From Bermanella sp034111105 (GTDB lineage Bacteria > Pseudomonadota > Gammaproteobacteria > Pseudomonadales > Oceanobacteraceae): a stretch of 64,000 nucleotides of DNA. This document shows, one piece after another, positions 17,804 through 26,448 of the stretch. The DNA lies in contig JAWUXY010000077.1 in NCBI GenBank assembly GCA_034111105.1, positions 9,055 through 73,054 on the forward strand, written 5' to 3'. The position numbers and the translations under genes were made by a program. Below the pieces are notes generated by a model. That model was not told the origin of the DNA. It saw only the letters and a list, made by a program, of their open reading frames with translations, and did not search any database. Each line of letters opens with the position of its first letter. Within the stretch, counting starts at the first letter, position 1.

Positions 17804-18530
17804 TTTGCTTTAGCCGTTTAATGTAATAATTAAGAGAGAACCCTAGTTTTTTGGCTAGGGTTTTTGTATGAGCCGGTAATAAAAAGTCGTCGAGAGGGTA
17901 AGATTTACCTGCATAAATAATTAAGTTGCCACCACCACTATTGCACGTATAAATACAATTAAAATCATCATGCAATTGTTGAAGAATGTCACTGTTTAAA
18001 TCATGGTCTAGCCAATAATTGAGTACAAACCAGCCGTTTTCTGATACTCGTTTTGCGCAATTTTTCAAGAAATCACGCTGCATTTGAACATCGTCTATAC
18101 CATTATGGTGATACAGGTCTGCTACCAATATATCAAAACACCCTTGTGCTTCTTCCATGTATGATGACGCATCTTCGTTGACGATGTTTAGTCGTGTTTC
18201 ATTTTTAGGCAATGCAAAGTAACGATGTGCGATTCTGACAACATCCGCTCTTAATTCGATGGCGGTAATATGGGCTTGCTCGCAGCTATTGAGAAACGAA
18301 TAAACCAGTGTGCCGCCGCCTAATCCTAAAACCGCTACCGTTTTTGGCTGGCAAAATAGCAGCGAGAGCATGATGGCCCGCGTGTATTCGTGTTGTGGAA
18401 TATGAGGCTCATTCTTTACTTGGCAGCTTTGCTCGTGTTCATTACCAAACGTCAGATAGCGTTTAGCGCCATCATCGAGAACTTCGATGGTGCCGAGCGC
18501 ATCAATGGTTTTATGAATGGATTTTAGCAT
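17790..18530 (-). CDS. Spermidine synthase-like (aminopropyltransferase-fold) protein
   Basis: A 246-residue Rossmann methyltransferase-like protein. It shows the SpeE-type HEYTRAIMLS lead-in, nucleotide loop VAVLGLGGGTLVYSF, acidic end of beta2 (TAIELRADVVRIA), NEDASSYM and VADLYHHNG. It lacks the full N-terminal beta-domain of classical SpeE and has AxLYH in place of the usual catalytic D-x-x-D-P-x-G, so true polyamine synthesis is doubtful; SpeE-like proteins of unknown role are common in gammaproteobacteria. Its last 14 bp overlap the 3' end of the convergent protease, and the protease's likely terminator lies inside this gene. Confidence 0.75.
   Translation of the reverse strand: MLKSIHKTIDALGTIEVLDDGAKRYLTFGNEHEQSCQVKNEPHIPQHEYTRAIMLSLLFCQPKTVAVLGLGGGTLVYSFLNSCEQAHITAIELRADVVRIAHRYFALPKNETRLNIVNEDASSYMEEAQGCFDILVADLYHHNGIDDVQMQRDFLKNCAKRVSENGWFVLNYWLDHDLNSDILQQLHDDFNCIYTCNSGGGNLIIYAGKSYPLDDFLLPAHTKTLAKKLGFSLNYYIKRLKQITAV
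17839..17865 (+). terminator. Terminator of the protease gene embedded in the convergent gene
   Basis: AACCCTAG (17839-17846) pairs perfectly with CTAGGGTT (17855-17862), followed by TTT, 36 nt past the protease stop. The same bases encode the C-terminal KKLGFSL region of the minus-strand protein. Confidence 0.7.
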
Positions 18531-18687
18531 TTAGGTGATTTGACCCTCTTTGGGCAGATTAGGTGTAGTCGTTACGTGACTGAGCCAATTGAGCTTTAAA
18601 ATACGTAATGGCTGAATATCGCCATGTTATAGAACTCTACGTGTGAATTAAAGGTTGGTATTGGAGGTGGGAGCGGGTGAGCAGGCA

Positions 18688-18711
18688 TAAAAAAACCGCC
18701 ATTGGCGGTTT
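18688..18711 (-). terminator. Rho-independent terminator after the ferredoxin gene
   Basis: On the minus strand AAACCGCC pairs with GGCGGTTT (arms 18693-18700 and 18704-18711, 3-nt loop), followed by a U-run. It is 22 nt past the bfd stop. Confidence 0.85.
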
Positions 18712-18732
18712 AGTGATGAGACTTAAATCAGG

Positions 18733-18921
18733 CTAAGCGACTTGTGCGTCATAGAATGCACACTCTTGACTGGTCTTGATCATCTCTTTACAGGTGTTAC
18801 CGCATTGACCGCAGTCACTGGCAACGCCAAGTTGCTCGCGCAAAGCCTTATAATCAGCGCCTTCATCGATGGCTTGCTGAACTTGGCGCTCTGTAATTCC
18901 TTTGCAAAGGCACACATACAT
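18733..18921 (-). CDS. bfd: Bacterioferritin-associated ferredoxin
   Basis: A 62-residue [2Fe-2S] protein that, in the family, reduces bacterioferritin to release stored iron. The four cluster ligands are visible as C-x-C at the start (MYVCLCKG, Cys4 and Cys6) and C-x2-C in CGQCGNTC. Length matches Bfd (about 64). I start at ATG 18921; the frame stays open upstream, but that part covers the promoter. Upstream is a -35/-10 pair overlapped by a Fur-like box, consistent with iron-starvation induction. No bacterioferritin gene is in the window. Confidence 0.9.
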   Translation of the reverse strand: MYVCLCKGITERQVQQAIDEGADYKALREQLGVASDCGQCGNTCKEMIKTSQECAFYDAQVA

Positions 18922-18955
18922 AGTGATGAACCCATTAAATTTGTCTATGGGTCTA

Positions 18956-18988
18956 ATAGTAGTGTGAATGAGATGGATTATCAATAGC
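18956..18988 (-). promoter_or_regulatory. bfd promoter with Fur-like box
   Basis: On the minus strand TTGATA (18984-18979), a 17-bp spacer and TACTAT (18961-18956). The 19-mer at 18988-18970 (GCTATTGATAATCCATCTC) matches the Fur consensus at 14 of 19 positions by my count and covers the -35. Confidence 0.45.
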
Positions 18989-19011
18989 ATTATGCAATAA
19001 ATCTTATTTAG

Positions 19012-19569
19012 CTAACTAAGGCTAAACATTGCGGCTAGCAGTAAGACCCCAGCTGAGAGCCCAAGGTAGGTTGTAAGCCTATATTTAGGCATGCCTAGTC
19101 CCATTAGGACGCCACTGATAAGAATAACTAATAGACTCACCGCCATGAGGGCTGCGTACAGTTTGAACGCCGCGCCACCTTTTGCTTTATGTAATTGAAC
19201 AAACTGGCGATAAACCGAGGCCCTAGCCACTTCTAATTTGGCTAGGTCGCTGCCTTTATCTGAGCTTAATGTGATGTCTGATTCACGACCTGCCCATTGT
19301 AAAACATGACTGTGGTCTGTGGATTTGAGCTTTGCAGCCCCGCTTGGGTAGGCATGATTCTGCTTATCAAGCTCTTGCTGGGTGTAGTTAATTAAGCTTC
19401 CTAGGTCACCTTTCAACGGTTCTGCTAAGGGCATTTTATAGGTTTGCTTGTCATAACCGCCTTTTACACCCCAAGTATAAAAGCCACCGGTGATGGCAAA
19501 CATAGCGATGGCAGGCAGCAATATGGCCGCTAGAATCAAATGCAAATTGATGAGTTGGGTGCGCTTCAT
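19012..19569 (-). CDS. PepSY-type membrane protein
   Basis: A 185-residue protein with an N-terminal helix (about 7-35, LHLILAAILLPAIAMFAITGGFYTWG), a soluble loop of about 100 residues, and two C-terminal helices (138-160 and 165-183). The shape and the LH...TGGFY pattern resemble PepSY-associated membrane proteins, some of which act in iron-siderophore reduction or as accessory periplasmic proteins. It precedes bfd on the same strand with 90 bp between, and an iron-related role would fit that neighbour, but this is inference. No catalytic residues identified. Confidence 0.55.
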   Translation of the reverse strand: MKRTQLINLHLILAAILLPAIAMFAITGGFYTWGVKGGYDKQTYKMPLAEPLKGDLGSLINYTQQELDKQNHAYPSGAAKLKSTDHSHVLQWAGRESDITLSSDKGSDLAKLEVARASVYRQFVQLHKAKGGAAFKLYAALMAVSLLVILISGVLMGLGMPKYRLTTYLGLSAGVLLLAAMFSLS

Positions 19570-20014
19570 AAATACCTTTAATACTCTAAATTTGATGATG
19601 CGTTATTGTGACGCGATGAAACTTAACACAACCTTAAAGACGCTTTTATGAATCAGATCAGTGTTGGATCAAATCAGTGGCAATAGGTTTGTAAATAAGT
19701 CGTTTCGATTCGAATGCTATACCGTCATGTTTTAAATACACATTGTGATTAGTTAAGCACTGATTAAGAAGACGACTCCATATTGATTAAGCTGGCGATG
19801 GCTTGATTTAATTTGAACGTTGGTCAAATTTAAGTAGATGATCGTGCTGATGTAGTGATGCTAGAGCCTGTGTGTGGTCGGTTTATTCCTACGGCATGAT
19901 GTGAATACCTAATTGGGCTGGCTTAATTCGCATAAGAAGTTGTCTTAAGAAGACACCACATATTCTTAGTATCTTGTTAAGCTAGCATGACAAAAAATAA
20001 TAAGTAATTTAAAA
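19570..20014. other. 445-bp intergenic region with an imperfect direct repeat
   Basis: No gene seen. TTAAGAAGAC...CATATT...TTAAGCTgGC at 19764-19795 recurs as TTAAGAAGAC...CATATT...TTAAGCTaGC at 19945-19986, 181 bp apart. The second copy lies just upstream of the SDR gene and may include its promoter region; the first may be an old duplication. Confidence 0.45.
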
Positions 20015-20824
20015 ATGATGAAATTTAAAACAGTGGTAATTACCGGTGGTTCAAGTGGTATCGGGTTAGATTTAGCAAAAGCCTATGTTGAGCAAGGTTG
20101 CGATGTCGCTTTGTTGGCTCGTAACCAAGATAAGTTAGATGCAGCCGTTCAGGCTTGTCAGATACTTGCTAAAACAGCGGATCAAAAAATAAGAGCATAC
20201 AGTGTTGATGTTGCGGATGCTCAAGCGTTGTCATGCTGTGTGGCGACAATTAAGCAAGACTTGTCTACGCCTGACTTGTTGATCTTAAGTGCAGGTATTG
20301 TGGCCAGTGAGCGATTTATCGAACAAAGCGATGCGGGGTTTGAGCGTATTATGCAAACCAATGTAATGGGTAGCCGCTTAGTGGTGCGTGCGTTTATTAA
20401 CGATATGATGGCACAAAAGCGCGGTCAAATTTGTTTTGTCAGTTCCCTAGGTGGGATCATTTCAACGTATGGTTATAGTGCTTACAGCGCTTCTAAATTT
20501 GCAGTGATTGGAATGGCGGGTGCGTTACGTCAAGAGGTGCATGAATACGGTGTGGGTGTCAGTGTATTGTGTCCACCCGAAGTAGATACACCAATGGTGG
20601 CGAAAGAGAGCGAGCATATCTTGCCGCAAACTCGCTTTATTAAAGACATTGGTGGCACGTTAAATGTGAAAACCGTGACTAAGTCTGCAGTTAAAGGCAT
20701 TAATAAAAACCAATTTATTATTGTGCCTGGACTCATGGCCAAATTATCGTATGCGCAAGCGCGCTTTATGCCCAGAGTGTTTGGTTGGTTTATGCAATTA
20801 ATGGTGAAATTTTCGAGTAAATAA
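20015..20824 (+). CDS. Short-chain dehydrogenase/reductase
   Basis: A 269-residue classical SDR. Cofactor motif GGSSGIG at 11-17 with an Arg at the end of beta2 (LLARNQ), suggesting NADPH; LSAGIV for the NNAG element; catalytic Ser144, Tyr157 and Lys161 (YSAYSASK). A hydrophobic C-terminal segment (LSYAQARFMPRVFGWFMQLMVKF) resembles 3-ketodihydrosphingosine reductase-like members and might bind the membrane. The substrate is unknown; a lipid ketone is a guess. The start is ATG 20015 or the next codon. Ends at a bidirectional terminator. Confidence 0.8.
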   Translation: MMKFKTVVITGGSSGIGLDLAKAYVEQGCDVALLARNQDKLDAAVQACQILAKTADQKIRAYSVDVADAQALSCCVATIKQDLSTPDLLILSAGIVASERFIEQSDAGFERIMQTNVMGSRLVVRAFINDMMAQKRGQICFVSSLGGIISTYGYSAYSASKFAVIGMAGALRQEVHEYGVGVSVLCPPEVDTPMVAKESEHILPQTRFIKDIGGTLNVKTVTKSAVKGINKNQFIIVPGLMAKLSYAQARFMPRVFGWFMQLMVKFSSK

Positions 20825-20842
20825 TTTTGTATTTTATTCATA

Positions 20843-20873
20843 CAAAAAAGGCATACTCAGTATGCCTTTTTTG
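20843..20873. terminator. Bidirectional terminator
   Basis: A-rich flank, then GGCATACTCAGTATGCC, then T-rich flank: AAAAAAGGCATA pairs with TATGCCTTTTTT. It lies between two convergent genes (20824 and 20877), with U-runs on both strands. Confidence 0.9.
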
Positions 20874-20876
20874 TTT

Positions 20877-21533
20877 TTAATTTTTCGCAGGCGCTTGCCA
20901 GTCATAGTATGCCGAATAAAAGTAGACTGCGATTAAGAGCGCCAGCCACCATTCAATGGCGTTGACAATGTCATCGCCACTGTCGAGTGCCTTAAAGGTT
21001 AATGCAACGGCGATCATGATGCCTTGCACGCCCACCGTTACCCACTTTATTTTTAGTGAAATCGATTTCAGTGTCAGTTTGATTTCTTTGCGTGAACATA
21101 ACGCAAGATGCAGTGCCTGAGCTACGAATGTCACAAGAAAAAACAAAATTGCTCCTGCCACATGAACATCCCAGTTGATGGCGTCTCTTGGGGGGATCAA
21201 CACTGCCGTGGCCACAATCAATAATATGGCACCGATCACACCAAGAATGGTGCTAGCGGGGTTTAACCAGCTAGTGCTGATGGATTTTAATTGCTTAAAG
21301 CTCACCGCCCACCACATAATGAAAAATGCACAGGCCATAATCATACCGCCACGAAACACGTAACCTTCTGGACTATAAATGCCAGCATCAGTAATGTTTA
21401 GACAACCTTGAAAGAAAGGGTTACAACTTTCTATTTTGGGATGATCAAATTGCAAAGCAATAAGATAGCTGACCAAAATAGTACCCTGACTAAGAATCAA
21501 ACAAGTAAGAGCTAATAGCGGTTTTAAACCCAT
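20877..21533 (-). CDS. Multi-pass membrane protein, Frag1/DRAM/Sfk1-like
   Basis: A 218-residue protein with six predicted helices: about 5-27, 60-80, 93-113, 125-146, 160-182 and 190-208. The first loop contains two Cys (ESCNPFFQGCLNITDAG) that could form a disulphide, then SPEGYVFRGGMIMAC, a pattern seen in Frag1/DRAM/Sfk1-like and DUF998-type proteins. Function unknown in bacteria. It stands alone and shares a bidirectional terminator with the convergent SDR gene. The family assignment is moderate; the topology is well supported. Confidence 0.55.
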   Translation of the reverse strand: MGLKPLLALTCLILSQGTILVSYLIALQFDHPKIESCNPFFQGCLNITDAGIYSPEGYVFRGGMIMACAFFIMWWAVSFKQLKSISTSWLNPASTILGVIGAILLIVATAVLIPPRDAINWDVHVAGAILFFLVTFVAQALHLALCSRKEIKLTLKSISLKIKWVTVGVQGIMIAVALTFKALDSGDDIVNAIEWWLALLIAVYFYSAYYDWQAPAKN

Positions 21534-21615
21534 AAAACACCTCTTTTAATATATGCGCTGATGTTAGCACTATAATGCTTTATTATGACTTTTTCTAATT
21601 TTGTAAGGCCTAATC

Positions 21616-22569
21616 TTGGACGCCCATTTCAGCATGATCGTTAACCAACAACAGCAAGAGACAGGCTTATTAGCGTGTCTGTTGCCGTGTATTCCTTATT
21701 TAAGTGTAGAGCAATGGCAGCAATTGCTAGGACAAGGCTTAATAAAATTAGATGGCCTAGTGGTGAATCAAGATTGTGCGATTAGCCAAGGGCAGGTGAT
21801 TGATTACACAGTGCCTGATTATCAAGAAGATGAAGTGGATACAAATTGGACACTGCTTTGGCAAAATGAACAGATTGCAGCGGTACATAAACCTGCCAAT
21901 TTACCGGTGAGCCGCACCACGCGTAATGTGTACAACACACTTATTCAATTGTTGCGCCGTGAAAGCCCATGGCCAGATGCACACTTGTTACACCGCTTAG
22001 ATTTAGAAACATCGGGCATACTATTAATTGCCCAAGATAACGAACAAGCAAAGTATTACCAGCCAAAGCTTGCGCAATTAATGCAACGCAAAAAATATCG
22101 CGCCATTATTCATGGTGAACCAAGTTGGCAAACGCGACAGCACCAGAGTTATTTGAATACCTTAAAAGACAGTGCAATACGTTGTCAGATGCATAGCGTC
22201 GCGCAAGGCCAAGGCAAGTTAAGTGAAACCCATTTTACGGTATTAAAAAGCACTAATGGTTTTAGCTTGGTTGAATGTGAGTTATTAACCGGGCGCAAAC
22301 ATCAAATTCGCGCTCACCTATCTGAGTTAGGCCACCCAATTGTCGGTGATAAAATCTACAGCAATGACGGTGCGTTTTATTTAAAACGTTTGGACGATAA
22401 TCTAGCGCAGGCGGATTATGATACGTTATTAACCGAGCACCACTTGTTACACGCTTACGAAATTCAGTTGCACAATATGTGGCAAGAGAATGCGCCTAAT
22501 ATCATTATTCATGACGAAACATATTCAGATGAATGGCTGGCCTTTGTTGAAAAAGTAGGGCTTGCATAA
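21616..22569 (+). CDS. RluA-family pseudouridine synthase
   Basis: A 317-residue enzyme that isomerises uridine to pseudouridine in RNA. An N-terminal S4-like region (about 28-65) is followed by the catalytic domain with LLHRLDLETSGILLIA, placing the nucleophile at Asp129, and by LLTGRKHQIRAHL and GHPIVGDKIY, the RluA-family motifs II and III. The exact target RNA (23S positions or tRNA) cannot be told. The start is TTG 21616 because AAGG sits 7 nt before it; ATG 21634 is the alternative. Monocistronic as far as visible. Confidence 0.9.
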   Translation: MDAHFSMIVNQQQQETGLLACLLPCIPYLSVEQWQQLLGQGLIKLDGLVVNQDCAISQGQVIDYTVPDYQEDEVDTNWTLLWQNEQIAAVHKPANLPVSRTTRNVYNTLIQLLRRESPWPDAHLLHRLDLETSGILLIAQDNEQAKYYQPKLAQLMQRKKYRAIIHGEPSWQTRQHQSYLNTLKDSAIRCQMHSVAQGQGKLSETHFTVLKSTNGFSLVECELLTGRKHQIRAHLSELGHPIVGDKIYSNDGAFYLKRLDDNLAQADYDTLLTEHHLLHAYEIQLHNMWQENAPNIIIHDETYSDEWLAFVEKVGLA

Positions 22570-22610
22570 CATTAGAATGTATTCACATCACAAGTCGTAT
22601 TCCCTTTGTA

Positions 22611-23489
22611 TTAATGAGTGGTATCTAAATGCTGTTGCAGGTAATCCACCAATTGCCGAATCTTCGCGGATAAATGTCGATTATTTGGGTACACCGCCCA
22701 AATATTCTCTTGTTTGACTTTATATTGTGTCAACACCTCGATTAATTGTGACTGCTTTAAGTATTGGTCTACGTAGTAGTTAGGCAGTTGCACAATGCCG
22801 ATGCCTTTTAGCGCAGCGTCCACCAAACCATAGCCACTGTTACAGTTTAAATTACCGGTGACTTTTATGGTTCTTTCCTTTTTGTTGTCGGCAAATCGCC
22901 AATAACTGTGTTGTCCCATTAAACAATTGTGCTGGCTAAGTTCGGTGAGTGAATGGGGCGTGCCGTGGTGCTGCAAATATTCAGGGGAGGCGCACACGCG
23001 ATAATCACGCTGGCTAATGGGTTTGGCCATTAAGCTTGAATCTTTTAACTTGCCTAGGCGTATCGCTAGGTCGTAGCCGCCTTCAACCAAATCAAGTTGT
23101 TGATTGGTTAAATTAGAGGTGACTTCGATGGCGGGGTGTTGGCGCATGAAATCATGAATCAGCGGTAATATGTAAGTTTCACCATACATCACAGGTGCTG
23201 TGAGCTTAATACTGCCTTGTGGCGTGTCTTTTAAATTGCCCAGTGCACGTTCGGCATCTTTAAGGTCGTTTAATACTTGGCGACAGTGTCGGCTGTAAAT
23301 CTCGCCTTCTGCGGTCAGGGAGACTTTGCGCGTGGTACGGTAAAGCAATTTACTGTCTAGACGCTGCTCTAGTTGGGATACCTGTCGGCTCACTTGTGCA
23401 ACAGATACATCAAGCTTGGCGGCAGCCAGTGTAAAGCTGCCCAGTTCAGCTACGGTGACAAATTCCGATACGCCTTCCCAAATACGCAT
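22611..23489 (-). CDS. LysR-family transcriptional regulator
   Basis: A 292-residue regulator with an N-terminal winged HTH (FVTVAELGSFTLAAAKLDVSVAQVSRQVSQLE region) and a LysR effector domain with typical CASPEYLQHHGTP and ALKGIGIVQLPNYYV. It diverges from frmA, with 162 bp between starts, so it is the best candidate regulator of the formaldehyde-detoxification pair. In the intergenic region an AAAG-N8-CTTT palindrome (about 23525-23540) is a possible site. Effector unknown. Confidence 0.82.
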   Translation of the reverse strand: MRIWEGVSEFVTVAELGSFTLAAAKLDVSVAQVSRQVSQLEQRLDSKLLYRTTRKVSLTAEGEIYSRHCRQVLNDLKDAERALGNLKDTPQGSIKLTAPVMYGETYILPLIHDFMRQHPAIEVTSNLTNQQLDLVEGGYDLAIRLGKLKDSSLMAKPISQRDYRVCASPEYLQHHGTPHSLTELSQHNCLMGQHSYWRFADNKKERTIKVTGNLNCNSGYGLVDAALKGIGIVQLPNYYVDQYLKQSQLIEVLTQYKVKQENIWAVYPNNRHLSAKIRQLVDYLQQHLDTTH

Positions 23490-23651
23490 TATTATTACCT
23501 ATATGTAAAAGTATTTTAATTTTAAAGGTGATTATCTTTATATGAGAAGTAATTACAATGATATTGAATCAAACATGAATAAATAGACAGGTATAAGCCT
23601 GTGAGCTGTACTGAGTGGCAGACACAGGTTTCTTCATAAAACGGAGTTCAT

Positions 23652-24782
23652 ATGACAGATACATTCATCAAATCAAAAGCCGCCATTGCGTGGGGCCCTA
23701 AGCAGCCTTTAAGCATTGAAGAAGTAGACGTAATGATGCCTCGTAAAGGCGAGGTGCTGGTTAAAATCATTGCCACAGGCGTATGCCATACCGATGCGTT
23801 TACGCTGTCAGGCGAAGACCCTGAAGGTGTGTTCCCTGCGATTCTGGGCCATGAAGGCGGCGGAGTGGTTGAAGCATTAGGCGAAGGCGTAACCAGTGTG
23901 GCCATTGGCGATCACGTGATTCCGCTTTACACCCCAGAGTGTGGCGAATGTAAATTCTGCCAATCAGGTAAAACCAATCTTTGTCAGCAAATACGTGAAA
24001 CCCAAGGTAAAGGTTTAATGCCAGATGGCACCACACGTTTTTACAAAGACGGTGAGCCGATCTATCACTATATGGGCACGTCGACATTTTCTGAATACAC
24101 GGTTTTACCTGAAATTTCATTAGCCAAAGTGAACAAAGCGGCACCACTTGAAGAAGTCTGTTTGCTAGGCTGTGGTGTGACCACCGGCATGGGCGCAGTG
24201 ATGAATACTGCAAAAGTTCAAAAGGGCGATACCGTTGCCATATTTGGTTTGGGCGGTATTGGCTTGTCAGCCATTATTGGTGCCACCATGGCAGGGGCGT
24301 CACGCATCATTGGTATTGATATTAACGAAAGTAAATATGAATTAGCCAAACAGCTTGGTGCGACCGATTGCATTAACCCAAACGATTTTGATAAGCCGAT
24401 TCAAGACGTCATTGTTGAAATGACCGAAGGCGGGGTGGATTTCTCATTTGAGTGTATTGGTAATGTCGATGTCATGCGTTCTGCCCTTGAGTGCTGTCAT
24501 AAAGGTTGGGGTGAGTCGGTGATTATTGGTGTGGCCGGTGCCGGACAAGAAATTTCGACCAGACCGTTCCAATTGGTGACGGGGCGTGTATGGCGCGGCA
24601 GTGCATTCGGTGGCGTAAAAGGGCGCAGTGAATTGCCTGGCATTGTTGAAAAATACTTAGCAGGTGAATTTAAATTGAATGACTTTATTACCCATACTAT
24701 GGGTCTTGAAGACATCAACGAAGCCTTTGACTTAATGCACGAAGGCAAAAGCATTCGTTCTGTGATTCATTACAATAAATAA
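23652..24782 (+). CDS. frmA: S-(hydroxymethyl)glutathione dehydrogenase (class III alcohol dehydrogenase)
   Basis: A 376-residue zinc enzyme that oxidises the glutathione adduct of formaldehyde with NAD. Catalytic zinc ligands Cys45 (GVCHTDAF), His67 (GHEGGG) and Cys174 (LLGCGVTTG); structural zinc ligands Cys97, Cys100, Cys103 and Cys111. The NAD fold is FGLGGIGLSAIIG with the Asp at the end of beta2 in IGIDINESK. Length and motifs match GS-FDH closely. Its partner frmB follows 62 bp later, so the two form an operon that converts formaldehyde to formate. Good upstream ribosome binding site (ACGGAG). Confidence 0.97.
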   Translation: MTDTFIKSKAAIAWGPKQPLSIEEVDVMMPRKGEVLVKIIATGVCHTDAFTLSGEDPEGVFPAILGHEGGGVVEALGEGVTSVAIGDHVIPLYTPECGECKFCQSGKTNLCQQIRETQGKGLMPDGTTRFYKDGEPIYHYMGTSTFSEYTVLPEISLAKVNKAAPLEEVCLLGCGVTTGMGAVMNTAKVQKGDTVAIFGLGGIGLSAIIGATMAGASRIIGIDINESKYELAKQLGATDCINPNDFDKPIQDVIVEMTEGGVDFSFECIGNVDVMRSALECCHKGWGESVIIGVAGAGQEISTRPFQLVTGRVWRGSAFGGVKGRSELPGIVEKYLAGEFKLNDFITHTMGLEDINEAFDLMHEGKSIRSVIHYNK

Positions 24783-24844
24783 ATTGCGGGCCAAGCCTGA
24801 TGCTGAGCATCAGGCGCATTTTATTTTCTCAAAGTGAGAACACA

Positions 24845-25687
24845 ATGAGTTTAGAAAATATTAGCAGTACAAAAAGTTTTGATGGCTGGCATAAGCAATA
24901 CAGTCATTTATCTAAAAGCAATAACTGCATAATGCGCTTTGCGATTTTTTTACCGCCGCAAACGGCCACGGGTGAAAAAGTGCCGGTATTGTATTGGTTG
25001 TCGGGATTAACCTGCACCGATGAAAACTTCATGCAAAAAGCAGGTGCGTTTGCTGAGGCGGCAAAACTTGGTATTGCGATTGTAGCACCTGATACCAGCC
25101 CGCGTGGTGAGGGTGTGGCCGATGATAAAGACGCCAGTTTCGATTTTGGTTTAGGTGCTGGGTTTTATGTGAACGCCACACAAGCGCCATTTAATCAGCA
25201 TTATCAAATGTACGATTATGTGGTGAATGAATTGCCTGCATTAATTGAGGCTAATTTTCCGGTGACTCAGCAACGTGCTATTAGCGGCCATTCTATGGGG
25301 GGCCATGGTGCGCTGAGCATTGCGTTAAAAAATACGGATCGTTATTCGTCTGTGTCGGCGTTTAGTCCAATTGCGAACCCTATTAATTGCCCTTGGGGGC
25401 AAAAAGCCTTAAGTGGTTATTTAGGTGATAACCAGCAAGATTGGTTGCAATATGACAGCAGCGAATTGATGAAACAAAGTGATGGTAAGCAATTGCCTGC
25501 GCTGGTGGATCAAGGGGATGCGGATAACTTTTTACAAGAACAGCTCAAACCCGAAACGCTACAAGCGGCTGCGGATGTGAGCGCGTATCCGTTAACGCTG
25601 CGGATGCAAGCGGGTTATGATCATAGTTATTATTTTATTAGCAGTTTTATTGCAGAGCATTTGCGTTTTCACCGCCAGTATTTTTAA
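24845..25687 (+). CDS. frmB: S-formylglutathione hydrolase
   Basis: A 280-residue alpha/beta hydrolase of the esterase D type that splits S-formylglutathione to formate and glutathione. Motifs: LYWLSGLTCTDENFMQKAG (oxyanion hole and the conserved reactive Cys), APDTSPRG, SGHSMGGHGAL with the nucleophilic Ser, DQGDADNF with the acid, and GYDHSYYFI with the His. Start at ATG 24845 (MSLENISSTKSFDGWHKQY), where homologues begin and GAGAA precedes; the frame is open to 24800. Follows frmA in the same direction. Confidence 0.95.
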   Translation: MSLENISSTKSFDGWHKQYSHLSKSNNCIMRFAIFLPPQTATGEKVPVLYWLSGLTCTDENFMQKAGAFAEAAKLGIAIVAPDTSPRGEGVADDKDASFDFGLGAGFYVNATQAPFNQHYQMYDYVVNELPALIEANFPVTQQRAISGHSMGGHGALSIALKNTDRYSSVSAFSPIANPINCPWGQKALSGYLGDNQQDWLQYDSSELMKQSDGKQLPALVDQGDADNFLQEQLKPETLQAAADVSAYPLTLRMQAGYDHSYYFISSFIAEHLRFHRQYF

Positions 25688-25763
25688 TCACTCGATTTTA
25701 AGCCCCAAGGCTGAGTCCTGCTAAGTGAGTGCGTAATAGTTTCATGGCTTGGCACGGACGCAG

Positions 25764-26276
25764 TTATGGTGCTATTTGAGTCGAGCCATTTTCAAAAACA
25801 GGCTTGTGTTTGTATAAATGCTTACAGCCACGAAAGTCATTAAATAGTGTTTTATGAGCACTGAGTGAAAACGTATCGTCTCGTTGCTCGTATTGTTTTA
25901 TCCAATCTAATAGCATGGGTAAATTAGCATCTTGCGCGGCTTTACTGGCATATTTATGCGGCTCCCACGGTCTTTTTTTTGCGTTCTCTATGCAATCTTC
26001 AACTGATAAATTCATGAAATACATTTCGCTGCACTGATCTAATGTCAGTTCAATTAAATCGCTGTAGCAGCCTTCTATCACCCAGGTTGAATTATTGGCC
26101 ATGAAGTCGTTCATTAATGACTTTGATAGCTCAATTGGGTTTCGTGAGGGCGGTTGTGTGTCTTGCCAAGCCAAAGTGTCTAAGTCTAAGTGAGCTAGAT
26201 TATGTGTCGTACTTAAATGTTGAGCGAGTGTGGACTTTCCTGAACCGGAATTACCAAAAATGACGATGCGTTTCAT
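25764..26276 (-). CDS. P-loop NTPase, adenylate kinase/FlaR-like
   Basis: A 170-residue small nucleotide-binding protein. The Walker A motif GNSGSGKS is at 8-15, followed by LDLDTLAWQ, and WVIEGCYSD lies where the topology-modulation (FlaR-like) kinases have their conserved acidic block. A Lys/Arg-rich lid region (KKRPWEPHKYASK) follows. The phosphoryl acceptor is not known; members are annotated as adenylate kinase-like or DNA topology modulation proteins without firm evidence. Single gene, no operon partners. Fairly sure of the fold, not of the role. Confidence 0.75.
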   Translation of the reverse strand: MKRIVIFGNSGSGKSTLAQHLSTTHNLAHLDLDTLAWQDTQPPSRNPIELSKSLMNDFMANNSTWVIEGCYSDLIELTLDQCSEMYFMNLSVEDCIENAKKRPWEPHKYASKAAQDANLPMLLDWIKQYEQRDDTFSLSAHKTLFNDFRGCKHLYKHKPVFENGSTQIAP

Positions 26277-26448
26277 AGTCGCTCCTTAAGTAAAAAAGAA
26301 TAGGATAAATCCATTTACAACTTAAGGCCAGTGATAGACGTGATGGATTAAAGTCAAATTGTGAAATGGTCAGCGAAAAACCTATTATCAATAATGTCGA
26401 CCAGCACAATTGTGCAGGCCGAATTACTTTAGTGTTTAAATTGTCAGA

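Noticed and set aside
17790..18530. Calling the SpeE-like gene speE
   Set aside because: It lacks the complete N-terminal domain and the usual catalytic acidic motif, so a polyamine synthase call is not supported.
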